Assembly (NCBI GenBank): GCA_005405945.1 | Contig: BJHW01000001.1 | Location: forward strand, 7,626,001 to 7,690,000 | From: Streptomyces violaceusniger | GTDB taxonomy: Bacteria > Actinomycetota > Actinomycetes > Streptomycetales > Streptomycetaceae | Direction of reading: 5' to 3' | DNA: 64,000 nucleotides | Translations under genes and position numbers: made by a program | Shown: positions 7,332 to 15,271 of the stretch, piece by piece | Numbering within the stretch: position 1 is the first letter of the stretch | How the letters are laid out: each line of letters begins with the position of its first letter | The notes under the pieces: model-generated | What the model was told of the DNA's origin: nothing | The model's database searches: none | What the model saw: only the letters and a program-made list of their open reading frames with translations

Positions 7332-8687
7332 ATGGCAACGCCCTCCGGGCCCGGCACCACGGGCCCCCTCGAGTCGCGCCCCGACGCGCCCGCCTCCCGA
7401 CCCGAGCTCGCGCCCGGCGCCGACGAGGGGCCGCCGCGGGGCCCGGGGAGCGTTGGCTACCGCGCGGTGTTCGCGGTCGGTGAGTTCCGGGCCGTCTTCG
7501 CCGCGCACCTGGTCTCCATGCTCGGCGAGGTGGTCGGCCAGATCGCGCTGTCCGTGCTGGTCTTCCGGCTCACCGGATCGCCGCTGCTGAGCGCCCTGAC
7601 GTTCGCCACCTCGATGCTGCCGTACGTGATCGGCGGCACCCTGCTGTCCTCCGTCGCCGACCGCTTCCCGGCCCGCCGGGTGCTGGTGGTCTGCGATCTG
7701 GTGCACGCCGGGTGCGTGGCCGCCATGGTGGTGCCGGGGATGCCGGTGGCCGCGCTGCTCGCGCTGCGCTGTGTGCCCGCCGCGATCTCCCCGGTGTTCA
7801 GCGGCACCCGGTCGGCGACGCTCGGCGACATCCTCGGTGAGGGCGACGCCTTCGTGCTGGGCCGCTCGGTCCTGCGGATCACCGCCCAGACCGCGCAGCT
7901 CGCCGGGTTCGGCGTCGGCGGGCTGCTGCTGGCCGCCGTCTCGCCGCGGGCCGCGCTGGCGCTCACCGCGGCGGCGCTCGTCGGCTCGGCGCTGGTGCTC
8001 CGCTTCGGCACCCGCCGCCGCCCCGCGCGGCAGCTGACCGGGGGCGGGGCTCCCTCAGCCACCGCTGGGAGGTGCCCCCTGCTCGGGGACTCGCTGAGCG
8101 GGATGCGGCGGCTGTTCGCGGACCGCCGGATCCGGGCGCTGATGCTGCTGTCGTGGGTGCCGCCGATGTTCGTGGTGATGCCCGAGGTCCTGCTGACGCC
8201 GTACTCCGATGGGCTGGGCCTCGGCTCGGTGGGTCTCGGGCTGCTGATGTGCGGGATGCCGGTGGGCGCGATCGCCAGTGAGGCGCTGGTGGGCTCGCTG
8301 CTGGGGCCGCGCGCCCGGGCCCGGCTGACGCTGCCGGTCGGCGTCGCGGCGATGCTGCCCGCCCTGGGGTACGCGGTCCATCCCTCGTTCGGCTGGGCCC
8401 TGGCCCTCCAGGTGCTGACCGGCTGCGGTATCGCCTACAGCCTCGGCCTCGACCAGTGGTTCTTCGCCGCCGTCCCCGATGAGCTGTTCGGCCGGGCGAT
8501 GACGGTGATGACGGCCGGGCTGATGACCGCGCAGGGTCTCGGCATGGCGGTCTCGGGCGCGGTCGCCGAGTTCGTACCGGTCCATGTGGTGGCCGCGGCT
8601 GCGGGCGGCTGCGGGGCGCTGTGCTCGCTGCTGGTGGCGCTGGAAGTACGGCGTACGGTCCCCGGGCCCGTCCGGCCCGAAGTGTGA
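7332..8687 (+). CDS. MFS transporter
   Basis: 451 residues. A Pro/Gly-rich cytoplasmic N-terminus of about 45 residues precedes some 11-12 hydrophobic segments. Motif A-like S-S-V-A-D-R-F-P-A-R-R follows the second helix. The arrangement fits the enterobactin-exporter/MFS_3 type of drug or metabolite exporters. It is divergent from the ArsR-type regulator at 7252, which supports inducible efflux. The substrate is unknown. The loop around residues 235-260 is unusually Gly/Ser-rich. Confidence 0.88.
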   Translation: MATPSGPGTTGPLESRPDAPASRPELAPGADEGPPRGPGSVGYRAVFAVGEFRAVFAAHLVSMLGEVVGQIALSVLVFRLTGSPLLSALTFATSMLPYVIGGTLLSSVADRFPARRVLVVCDLVHAGCVAAMVVPGMPVAALLALRCVPAAISPVFSGTRSATLGDILGEGDAFVLGRSVLRITAQTAQLAGFGVGGLLLAAVSPRAALALTAAALVGSALVLRFGTRRRPARQLTGGGAPSATAGRCPLLGDSLSGMRRLFADRRIRALMLLSWVPPMFVVMPEVLLTPYSDGLGLGSVGLGLLMCGMPVGAIASEALVGSLLGPRARARLTLPVGVAAMLPALGYAVHPSFGWALALQVLTGCGIAYSLGLDQWFFAAVPDELFGRAMTVMTAGLMTAQGLGMAVSGAVAEFVPVHVVAAAAGGCGALCSLLVALEVRRTVPGPVRPEV

Positions 8688-8730
8688 GATAAGGCTGACC
8701 GCGATATGACCGGCCGGTAGGGTCGGTGGT

Positions 8731-9240
8731 GTGCCGAAGCCGCTCAGTCTGTCGTTCGACCCCATCGCCCGCGCCGATGAGCTCTGGAAGCAGCGGTGGG
8801 GGTCCGTGCCCTCGATGGCCGCGATCACCTCGATCATGCGGGCCCACCAGATCCTGCTCGGCCAGGTCGACGCGGTCGTCAGACCCTACGGACTGACCTT
8901 CGCCCGCTATGAGGCGCTGGTGCTGCTCACCTTCTCCAAGGCCGGTGAGCTGCCCATGTCCAAGATCGGCGAGCGGCTGATGGTCCACCCGACCTCGGTC
9001 ACCAATACGGTGGACCGCCTGGTCACATCGGGTCTGGTCGACAAGCGGCCGAACCCGAGCGACGGCCGCGGCACCCTGGCCTCGATCACCGACCGGGGCC
9101 GTGAGGTGGTCGAGTCGGCCACCCGCGACCTGATGGCGATGGAGTTCGGGCTCGGGGTCTACGACGCCGAGGACTGCGGCCGGATCTTCGAGATGCTGCG
9201 CCCGCTGAGGGTCGCGGCGGAGGACTTCGAGGACGACTGA
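8731..9240 (+). CDS. MarR-family transcriptional regulator
   Basis: 169 residues from the GTG at 8731. The winged helix (about 65-130) has L-P-M-S-K-I-G-E-R-L-M-V-H-P-T-S-V-T-N-T and V-D-R-L-V, then the wing P-N-P-S-D-G-R-G. An N-terminal extension with W-K-Q-R-W precedes the first dimer helix, as in many streptomycete copies of this type. It lies 75 bp before the second DUF3817 gene on the same strand and could be co-transcribed with it. Confidence 0.88.
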   Translation: MPKPLSLSFDPIARADELWKQRWGSVPSMAAITSIMRAHQILLGQVDAVVRPYGLTFARYEALVLLTFSKAGELPMSKIGERLMVHPTSVTNTVDRLVTSGLVDKRPNPSDGRGTLASITDRGREVVESATRDLMAMEFGLGVYDAEDCGRIFEMLRPLRVAAEDFEDD

Positions 9241-9315
9241 GCGGGGCTTCGGCGGCGCCCGGTGAAGACCGGGGGCGGCGGAGATCGCCCCGGAACGGGC
9301 GGTTACGCTCAGGGC

Positions 9316-9648
9316 ATGAAACGCAGCGTGCTGACCCGCTACCGGGTCATGGCCTACATCACCGCAGTGATGCTGCTCGTGCTCTGCACCTGCATGGTGT
9401 TCAAGTACGGCTTCGACACGGGCGAGGACCTCACGCTCGTGGTCTCCCAGATCCACGGCGTGCTCTACATCGTCTACCTGGTCTTCGCCTTCGACCTCGG
9501 CTCCAAGGCCAAGTGGCCGTTCGGCAAGCTGCTGTGGGTCCTGGTGGCGGGCACCATCCCCACGGCCGCGTTCTTCGTCGAGCGCAAGGTCACCCGCGAG
9601 GTGGAGCCGCTGGTCAGCGGCGCCGAACCGGCGCCCGCCCAGGTCTGA
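9316..9648 (+). CDS. DUF3817 integral membrane protein (second copy)
   Basis: 110 residues starting M-K-R-S-V-L-T-R-Y. Three hydrophobic helices and the family pattern I-H-G-V-L-Y-I-V-Y-L-V-F with the ending F-F-V-E-R-K-V-T-R-E match the DUF3817 protein at 5609. The family function is unknown. I used the ATG at 9316, because homology starts there rather than at the upstream in-frame start at 9262. The ribosome site is weak. Confidence 0.86.
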   Translation: MKRSVLTRYRVMAYITAVMLLVLCTCMVFKYGFDTGEDLTLVVSQIHGVLYIVYLVFAFDLGSKAKWPFGKLLWVLVAGTIPTAAFFVERKVTREVEPLVSGAEPAPAQV

Positions 9649-9734
9649 CCCGCGGGTTCGGCCCGAGGTTTCCAGGTACTCCGCGCGTCCCGTCCGAGCC
9701 CGGACGAGGCGCGCGGACGGACCGCGGGGCGCCC

Positions 9735-9840
9735 GGCGGGCCACGCGGCGGAGCCGCATATCGATGCTTTCCCCTCCCCGCCCCTTCCCGATCCAGGGGC
9801 TCCGCCCCTGCCTCCGGGGCCCGGGGCGTAGCCCCCACGC
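9735..9840. repeat. Dispersed GC-rich intergenic element, copy 2 (inverted)
   Basis: Reverse-orientation copy of the element at 2801: CCACGCGGCGGAGCCGC, then ATATCGATGCTTTCCCC, a CCCCGCCCCTTCCC block, and hairpins AGGGGCTCCGCCCCT and GGGGCGTAGCCCC. It fills most of the 315-bp gap between the DUF3817 gene and icmA. The rest of that gap (9841-9963) holds the icmA promoter region, with a GGACGTCC palindrome at 9941-9948 and no other gene. Confidence 0.75.
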
Positions 9841-9963
9841 GCCGGAAGAGCCCGCCGCAGGCGTACGCGTACCGCCGGACCCTCCTGGCCGGGGCCACCC
9901 GATCGGCCGGGTGTGGCAAGTCTCCCGTCGACAATTAGTAGGACGTCCAAGTACTTTTGAAGC

Positions 9964-11664
9964 ATGGACGCCGAAGGCATTGAGGCGGGCCGCCGACGCT
10001 GGCAGGCCCGGTACGACGCGGCACGCAAGCGCGACGCGGACTTCAGCACGCTGTCGGGGGACCCCGTCGAGCCGGTCTACGGACCCGCCCCGGGCGACTC
10101 CGTGGAGGGGTTCGAGCGGATCGGCTGGCCAGGGGAGTTCCCGTTCACCCGGGGCCTCTACGCCACCGGGTACCGGGGCCGGGCCTGGACCATCCGCCAG
10201 TTCGCCGGGTTCGGCAACGCCGAGCAGACCAATGAGCGCTACAAGATGATCCTGAAGGCGGGCGGCGGTGGGCTCTCGGTCGCCTTCGACATGCCCACCC
10301 TGATGGGCCGCGACTCCGACGACCCGCGCTCGCTCGGCGAGGTCGGCCACTGCGGTGTCGCCATCGACTCCGCCGCCGACATGGAGATCCTCTTCAAGGA
10401 CATCCCGCTCGGCGATGTCACCACCTCGATGACCATCAGCGGTCCGGCCGTCCCCGTCTTCTGCATGTACCTGGTCGCCGCCGAGCGCCAGGGCGTGGAC
10501 ATCTCACGGCTGAACGGCACGCTCCAGACGGACATCTTCAAGGAGTACATCGCCCAGAAGGAGTGGCTCTTCCCGCCCGAGCCGCATCTGAAGCTGATCG
10601 GCGACCTGATGGAGTACTGCTCCGAGGGCATCCCCGCGTACAAGCCGCTGTCCGTCTCCGGCTACCACATCCGCGAGGCCGGGGCGACGGCCGCGCAGGA
10701 GCTCGCGTACACCCTCGCCGACGGCTTCGGCTACGTGGAGCTCGGCCTCTCCCGGGGCCTGGACGTCGACACCTTCGCGCCCGGGCTGTCCTTCTTCTTC
10801 GACGCGCACGTCGACTTCTTCGAGGAGATCGCCAAGTTCCGCGCCGCCCGCCGGATCTGGGCCCGCTGGATGCGCGATGTCTACGGGGCGACCACCGAGA
10901 AGGCGCAGTGGCTGCGGTTCCACACCCAGACCGCCGGGGTCTCGCTCACCGCCCAGCAGCCGTACAACAACGTGGTGCGGACCGCCGTGGAGGCCCTTGC
11001 CGCGGTTCTCGGCGGCACCAACTCGTTGCACACCAACGCCCTGGACGAGACCCTCGCCCTGCCCAGCGAGCAGGCCGCCGAGATCGCCCTGCGCACCCAG
11101 CAGGTGCTGATGGAGGAGACCGGGGTGGTCAATGTGGCCGACCCGCTGGGCGGTTCCTGGTACGTCGAGGCGCTGACCGACCGGATCGAGGCCGACGCCG
11201 AGAAGATCTTCGAACAGATCAAGGAGCGCGGCCGCCGTACGGTGCCGGGCGGGCAGGAGCCCCAGTGGCCGATCACCGCGGGCATCCTCCAGGGCATCGA
11301 GGACGGCTGGTTCACCGGCGAGATCGCCGAATCCGCCTTCCGCTACCAGCGGGCCCTGGAGAAGGGGGACAAGAAGGTCGTCGGCGTCAACTGCCACGAG
11401 GGCTCGGTCACCGGCGATCTGGAGATCCTGCGGGTCAGCCACGAGGTCGAGCGCGAGCAGGTGCGGGTGCTGGGCGACCGCAAGGCCGGGCGTGACGAGG
11501 CCGAGATCGCCAAGGGGCTCGAGGCGATGATCGCCGCCGCCCGCAAGGGGTCCAACATGATCGAGCCGATGCTGGCCGCGGTGCGCGCCGAGGCCACGCT
11601 CGGCGAGATCTGCGACGCCCTCCGCGACGAGTGGGGCGTCTACACGGAGCCGGCCGGCTTCTGA
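9964..11664 (+). CDS. icmA: Isobutyryl-CoA mutase large subunit
   Basis: 566 residues, the length of characterised Streptomyces IcmA. It interconverts isobutyryl-CoA and n-butyryl-CoA with adenosylcobalamin, linking valine breakdown, butyrate and polyketide precursor supply. The family-defining substrate residues are visible: F80 in T-I-R-Q-F-A-G-F (Tyr in methylmalonyl-CoA mutase) and Q198 in E-Y-I-A-Q-K-E (Arg in methylmalonyl-CoA mutase). There is no C-terminal cobalamin domain; that is supplied by the separate small subunit IcmB, which is not in this window. The 3' end overlaps the convergent TetR gene by 25 nt. The A/T-rich upstream stretch 9931-9963 contains the GGACGTCC palindrome and probably the promoter. 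Confidence 0.95.
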   Translation: MDAEGIEAGRRRWQARYDAARKRDADFSTLSGDPVEPVYGPAPGDSVEGFERIGWPGEFPFTRGLYATGYRGRAWTIRQFAGFGNAEQTNERYKMILKAGGGGLSVAFDMPTLMGRDSDDPRSLGEVGHCGVAIDSAADMEILFKDIPLGDVTTSMTISGPAVPVFCMYLVAAERQGVDISRLNGTLQTDIFKEYIAQKEWLFPPEPHLKLIGDLMEYCSEGIPAYKPLSVSGYHIREAGATAAQELAYTLADGFGYVELGLSRGLDVDTFAPGLSFFFDAHVDFFEEIAKFRAARRIWARWMRDVYGATTEKAQWLRFHTQTAGVSLTAQQPYNNVVRTAVEALAAVLGGTNSLHTNALDETLALPSEQAAEIALRTQQVLMEETGVVNVADPLGGSWYVEALTDRIEADAEKIFEQIKERGRRTVPGGQEPQWPITAGILQGIEDGWFTGEIAESAFRYQRALEKGDKKVVGVNCHEGSVTGDLEILRVSHEVEREQVRVLGDRKAGRDEAEIAKGLEAMIAAARKGSNMIEPMLAAVRAEATLGEICDALRDEWGVYTEPAGF

Positions 11665-12317
11665 GCCCCGTCCGGGGCGGGTCCGGCGGCCGCCGCGCCC
11701 CCGGAGTCCGCCCCGGTCATCCCGTACAGCAGCAGATCCGTGAAGTCCCGCGCCCAGCGCGGGTCCACCGGTTCCGCGCTGACCATCAGCCGGTGGAGCA
11801 CCGTCCCGGCGACCGCGTCGAAGACCAGGTCCGCGTTGCGGGCCGACGCCTCCGGGTCCTCCTCGCGCGGCAGCTCACCACGGAGCCGGGCGCGCTCCCG
11901 GCCGATGGTCACCAGCCGCTTCTGCCGGTCCACGATCGCCGAGCGCACCCGGCACCGCAGCGACTCGTCGTGCATGGCCTCGGCGAGGACGGCCATCAGC
12001 GCGGTGCCCGTCTCGGGGCGCTCCAGCAGCGCTCCCAGCCGGATCACCGCGGCCTCCACATCGGCGTGCAGACTGCCGTGGTCGCCCGCCTCCAGGTGTT
12101 CGTCGAAGACCGCCGCGACCGCGTCCACCACCAGCTCGCACTTGCTCGCCCAGCGGCGGTAGAGGGTCGTCTTGGCGACTCCGGCGCGGGCCGCCACATC
12201 GCCGAGGGTCAGCTTCGCCCAGCCCAGTTCCACCAGGGCGGCACGCGTGGCGCCCAGGATGGCGCGGTCGGCCTCGGCGCTGCGTGGGCGCCCGGTGCGG
12301 CGTGCGGACGGGCTCAT
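11640..12317 (-). CDS. TetR-family transcriptional regulator
   Basis: About 225 residues. The N-terminal helix-turn-helix (residues 20-65) has L-T-L-G-D-V-A-A-R-A-G-V-A-K-T-T-L-Y-R-R-W; the rest is an all-helical ligand domain. An alternative GTG start lies 9 nt upstream. It overlaps the convergent icmA end by 25 nt and is divergent from the thioredoxin-TPR gene, with a strong palindrome in between. It therefore probably represses itself and perhaps that gene. The ligand is unknown. Confidence 0.9.
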   Translation of the reverse strand: MSPSARRTGRPRSAEADRAILGATRAALVELGWAKLTLGDVAARAGVAKTTLYRRWASKCELVVDAVAAVFDEHLEAGDHGSLHADVEAAVIRLGALLERPETGTALMAVLAEAMHDESLRCRVRSAIVDRQKRLVTIGRERARLRGELPREEDPEASARNADLVFDAVAGTVLHRLMVSAEPVDPRWARDFTDLLLYGMTGADSGGAAAAGPAPDGAQKPAGSV

Positions 12318-12360
12318 GCGCGGCACCCTACCCGCCAGTACCCGCAGCGTCCCGGGTGAG

Positions 12361-12383
12361 TTACGCTACGGCTCGTAGCGTAA
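12361..12383. promoter_or_regulatory. TetR operator
   Basis: Perfect inverted repeat TTACGCTACG-gct-CGTAGCGTAA with 10-bp arms, 44 bp upstream of the TetR start and 72 bp upstream of the thioredoxin-TPR start. Size and position are typical of TetR-family operators. Confidence 0.75.
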
Positions 12384-12454
12384 GGGTGTGCCACGGCCGG
12401 TCCATCGGCCGACGCGCTTTTCCCTTCACCGCGCGAAGAGGGGAGGATGGGACC

Positions 12455-13426
12455 ATGCAGCCACGGAACATGTCCATGAGTGGAGTGGTCGACCTCGCCG
12501 CGGTGAAGGCGGCCGGAGAAGCGAAGCAGAAGGCGGAGCGGGCGCGGGCCGAGGCGGCCCGCACCGGGGGCGCGCCCGCGCCCGGCCGTCTGATCTTCGA
12601 TGTCGACGAGGCGGGTTTTCAGCAGGACGTCCTGCAGCGCTCCACCGAAGTGCCGGTCGTCATCGACTTCTGGGCCGAGTGGTGCGAGCCGTGCAAGCAG
12701 CTCGGTCCCGTCCTGGAGCGGCTGGCCACGGAGTACGCGGGGCGGTTCGTCCTGGCGAGGATCGACGTCGACGCCAACCAGATGCTCTTCCAGCAGTTCG
12801 GCGTCCAGGGCATCCCCGCGGTCTTCGCGGTGATCGCGGGCCAGCCGGTGCCGCTCTTCCAGGGCGCCGCGCCCGAGGCACAGATCCGCCAGGTGCTGGA
12901 CCAGCTGATCCAGGCGGCGGAGCAGCAGTTCGGCATCGTGGGTACACCGGTTGAACCCGGCGCTGAGGACGAGGGCGCCGAGGAGGCCGCCCCGGCGGCC
13001 CCGGAGTCGCCGCAGGACATCGCGCTCGCCGCGGCGCATCAGGCGCTGGACGCCGGTGACCTGGGCGGTGCGGTGCGGGCGTACCAGAACGTGCTCGCCG
13101 ACGACCCCGCCAACAGCGAGGCCAAGCTGGGCCTGGCCCAGGCCCAGTTGCTGGAGCGCGTCCAGGGAGTGGACGCCACGCAGGTGCGCAAGGCGGCCGC
13201 GGAGAGCCCGGCGGATGTCAAGGCCCAGATCGCGGCGGCCGACCTCGACCTGGTGGGCGGTCATGTGGAGGACGCCTTCGGCCGGTTGGTGGACGCGGTG
13301 CGCCGTACGGCGGGGGAGGACCGGGACGCGGCCCGCGTTCATCTCCTGAGTCTGTTCGATGTGATCGGCGGTGAGGACCCCCGAGTGGTGGCGGCGCGCG
13401 GCGCGTTGGCGCGGGTGCTGTTCTGA
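12455..13426 (+). CDS. Thioredoxin-TPR protein (YbbN/CnoX type)
   Basis: 323 residues from the ATG at 12455, with GGGAGG eight bases upstream. A charged helical N-terminus (about 1-45) precedes a thioredoxin domain (46-150) with active site W-C-E-P-C (C77, C80) and the cis-Pro segment G-I-P-A-V. After a Glu/Ala-rich linker comes a TPR region (about 175-320) with D-D-P-A-N-S-E-A-K-L-G-L-A-Q. This is the architecture of YbbN/CnoX, a chaperone-associated holdase; unlike the E. coli protein it keeps both cysteines, so it may be redox active. The thioredoxin activity is inferred. Confidence 0.9.
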   Translation: MQPRNMSMSGVVDLAAVKAAGEAKQKAERARAEAARTGGAPAPGRLIFDVDEAGFQQDVLQRSTEVPVVIDFWAEWCEPCKQLGPVLERLATEYAGRFVLARIDVDANQMLFQQFGVQGIPAVFAVIAGQPVPLFQGAAPEAQIRQVLDQLIQAAEQQFGIVGTPVEPGAEDEGAEEAAPAAPESPQDIALAAAHQALDAGDLGGAVRAYQNVLADDPANSEAKLGLAQAQLLERVQGVDATQVRKAAAESPADVKAQIAAADLDLVGGHVEDAFGRLVDAVRRTAGEDRDAARVHLLSLFDVIGGEDPRVVAARGALARVLF

Positions 13427-13446
13427 CCTCTTGCTCCTCAAACAAC

Positions 13447-13490
13447 ACAGCGGCCGCTCTTTACCAAAACTTGGTAAACGCGGTCGCTGT
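13447..13490 (+). terminator. Long two-part hairpin terminator
   Basis: Outer arms ACAGCGGCCGC and GCGGTCGCTGT (one G-U type mismatch) enclose a perfect inner stem TTTACCAA-aac-TTGGTAAA. It begins 20 bp after the thioredoxin-TPR stop codon. Confidence 0.7.
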
Positions 13491-13633
13491 TACTGCCAGT
13501 AAATGTCGGCCCGGACTTTGTCCGGTCTTGGAGTAAATCTCCCTCTCTTTCCGGTCACTGTCCGGCAACCCTGTGTGCCTGACCTCGACCGTCCTGCCGC
13601 GGTTCGGTTATCCGTCCGTTACTCGCTAGTAAC
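13490..13633. promoter_or_regulatory. Two TTACT..AGTAA palindromes
   Basis: TTACTG-c-CAGTAA at 13490-13502 and GTTACT-cgct-AGTAAC at 13618-13633 share half-sites, with different spacers. They lie upstream of the DUF6230/DUF6114 operon and look like sites for one TetR-family regulator, which is not identified. Confidence 0.45.
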
Positions 13634-13987
13634 GAACCCCTTGTGCCCGGGCCGGGAATGGACCACGATCGGCCAAGCTCGGTCCATCCCCCGTAGCTCG
13701 GCATCCGGTCGGCGCGTCGGTGTGGTTGGGTCCCCACCGGGCAGGTCGGCGGCAGTGGCGCCGATCGTGGACAGGGGGGTCTCTGCCCACACGGCAGGGC
13801 CTGTCCAGGAGGTTGCGCGAGATTGCGTGGCCAGTGGTTGTCGCTCGGGGGTGATCGCCGGTGTTTCGGGTGCGGTGTGCGCCTGTGAGACGTGGGCGCT
13901 CTCCTTCCCGAGGACGTAGCACTTCTCCCATCCCAGGTCCGGGGCCCCGCCCCGGCCGGAGATGTACGTCCGAGAAGGAGGAAAGTC

Positions 13988-14605
13988 ATGGAGTCCGTGG
14001 CTCGTGGCGGCACCAGATGGAAGCGGTTCGCCGTTGTCATGGTGCCGAGCGTTGCTGCCACGGCCGCGATCGGCGTCGCCCTGTCCCAGGGTGCGCTCGC
14101 GGCCTCGTTCAACGTGTCCGGTCAGCAGTTCAAGGTCTCGGTCGACCGGCTCGACGGCACCGGGTTCGCGCAGTACGGCGCGCTTGACACCCAGCACGGG
14201 GGCAAGAAGATCCCCGTCGCGGTGTCGGCGTTCAAGAGCGCGAAGCTCAAGGGCCTGTGCCAGTCCGTCGTGATCCCGGTTCCGGTCTTCGGCGATGTGT
14301 CGCTGAAGCTGACGGCCGGCAACGGCAGCAAGCGGGTTGAGGCCAAGAACCTCTTCATCGATCTCGATCAGCTCAACGCGGACGCCACGTTCCGCGGCAT
14401 CGACATCGGTGTCGCGGCCGGTGACGCCCACAAGGGTCCCGGGATCAACAAGGGCGACGCGGCCGATCCCGGTTCGTTCGGCCAGCAGTCCGATTCCGCC
14501 ACGCTGACCGGTGTGAAGCAGACCGCCTGGGCGACCAGCGCGGGCACGTTCAAGCTCTCCGGCCTTTCGATGAAGGTCAGCAAGGGCAAGAACGAGTGCT
14601 TCTGA
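13988..14605 (+). CDS. DUF6230 family secreted protein
   Basis: 205 residues, ATG preceded by AAGGAGGAAA. The N-terminus is Arg/Lys-containing followed by a hydrophobic helix (about 15-38) ending A-L-A-A-S, which fits a signal peptide or anchor. The mature part is a beta-rich domain containing the family segments V-D-R-L-D-G-T-G-F-A-Q-Y-G and L-D-Q-L-N-A-D-A-T-F. Relatives are sometimes labelled cholesterol esterase, but no catalytic triad is evident, so that name should not be trusted. It probably forms a unit with the next two genes. Confidence 0.82.
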   Translation: MESVARGGTRWKRFAVVMVPSVAATAAIGVALSQGALAASFNVSGQQFKVSVDRLDGTGFAQYGALDTQHGGKKIPVAVSAFKSAKLKGLCQSVVIPVPVFGDVSLKLTAGNGSKRVEAKNLFIDLDQLNADATFRGIDIGVAAGDAHKGPGINKGDAADPGSFGQQSDSATLTGVKQTAWATSAGTFKLSGLSMKVSKGKNECF

Positions 14606-14740
14606 TCAGCTGAGCCAAGGGTGGGGGCCGCGGTGCTGCCCCTCACCCGGGCATCGACCCGCAGCGGGTATGCGCCACGCTAGTACCGCTGTAGAACAAC
14701 CGCGATCACACCGATCGCCAGCCCCAGGGAGCTGTTTTCA

Positions 14741-15271
14741 ATGAGTGCCGAGTCGCCGGGGGCGAGTGACCGTATCAGCCGCCTGCGGGAGTCCTTCAGG
14801 GCATGGCGCTGGCAGCGCCCGTTCTGGGCGGGGCTGTTGAGCCTGCTGGCGGGCGTACCGATCATGTACTTCCCGTACAACGACCTCAACGCCGGTGGAT
14901 TCACCATCAACATGTCCACCACCGCCGGATCGGCCTCGCTGATCATCGGGGTGCTGTTGGTGGTCCTGGGCCTGACCATGTGGTTCCAGCCCATGGTGCG
15001 GGTGTTCGCCGGAGTCGCCACGATCCTGCTCGGTCTGGTGTCGATCCCCGTCTCGAACTTCGGCGGCTTCCTGATGGGATTCCTGCTCGCGCTGTTCGGC
15101 GGCGGCATGAGCATCGCCTGGGCCCCCGGGGAGGCTCCCTCCGCGCAGCCGGCCGAGGGGCCGGGAAACGCGTCAGAGGACGACGGGAACGGTGGAGACG
15201 TGCCGGAGCCGGCCGGGGCCGGGTCCGCGCCGGACCAGGAAGCCACGAATGGGAGGCACCGTGCGGGGTGA
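14741..15271 (+). CDS. DUF6114 membrane protein
   Basis: 176 residues. Hydrophobic helices lie near residues 28-48, 62-82, 86-104 and 108-126, then a Glu/Pro/Gly-rich cytoplasmic tail. The start W-R-W-Q-R-P-F-W-A-G and the Y-F-P-Y-N-D-L segment match DUF6114, which regularly neighbours DUF6230. An AGGGAG ribosome site precedes the ATG. Its stop overlaps the start of the next gene. No function is known; a membrane partner for the two secreted proteins is likely. Confidence 0.85.
   Translation: MSAESPGASDRISRLRESFRAWRWQRPFWAGLLSLLAGVPIMYFPYNDLNAGGFTINMSTTAGSASLIIGVLLVVLGLTMWFQPMVRVFAGVATILLGLVSIPVSNFGGFLMGFLLALFGGGMSIAWAPGEAPSAQPAEGPGNASEDDGNGGDVPEPAGAGSAPDQEATNGRHRAG

Larger units (their letters stand above)
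13427..13987. other. 560-bp intergenic region with hairpins and palindromes
   Basis: No convincing gene was seen here. The region holds a large hairpin just after the thioredoxin-TPR gene (13447-13490), two TTACT/AGTAA palindromes (13490-13502 and 13618-13633) and, at its right end, the AAGGAGG ribosome site (about 13974-13981) of the DUF6230 gene. Base composition is lower in G+C than the surrounding genes. Confidence 0.6.

Noticed and set aside
7963..10350. A 795-residue minus-strand protein
   Set aside because: It overlaps four real plus-strand genes and has a compositional shadow pattern only.
13988..14605. Cholesterol esterase
   Set aside because: That label is used for relatives, but no catalytic Ser-His-Asp arrangement is visible in this protein.
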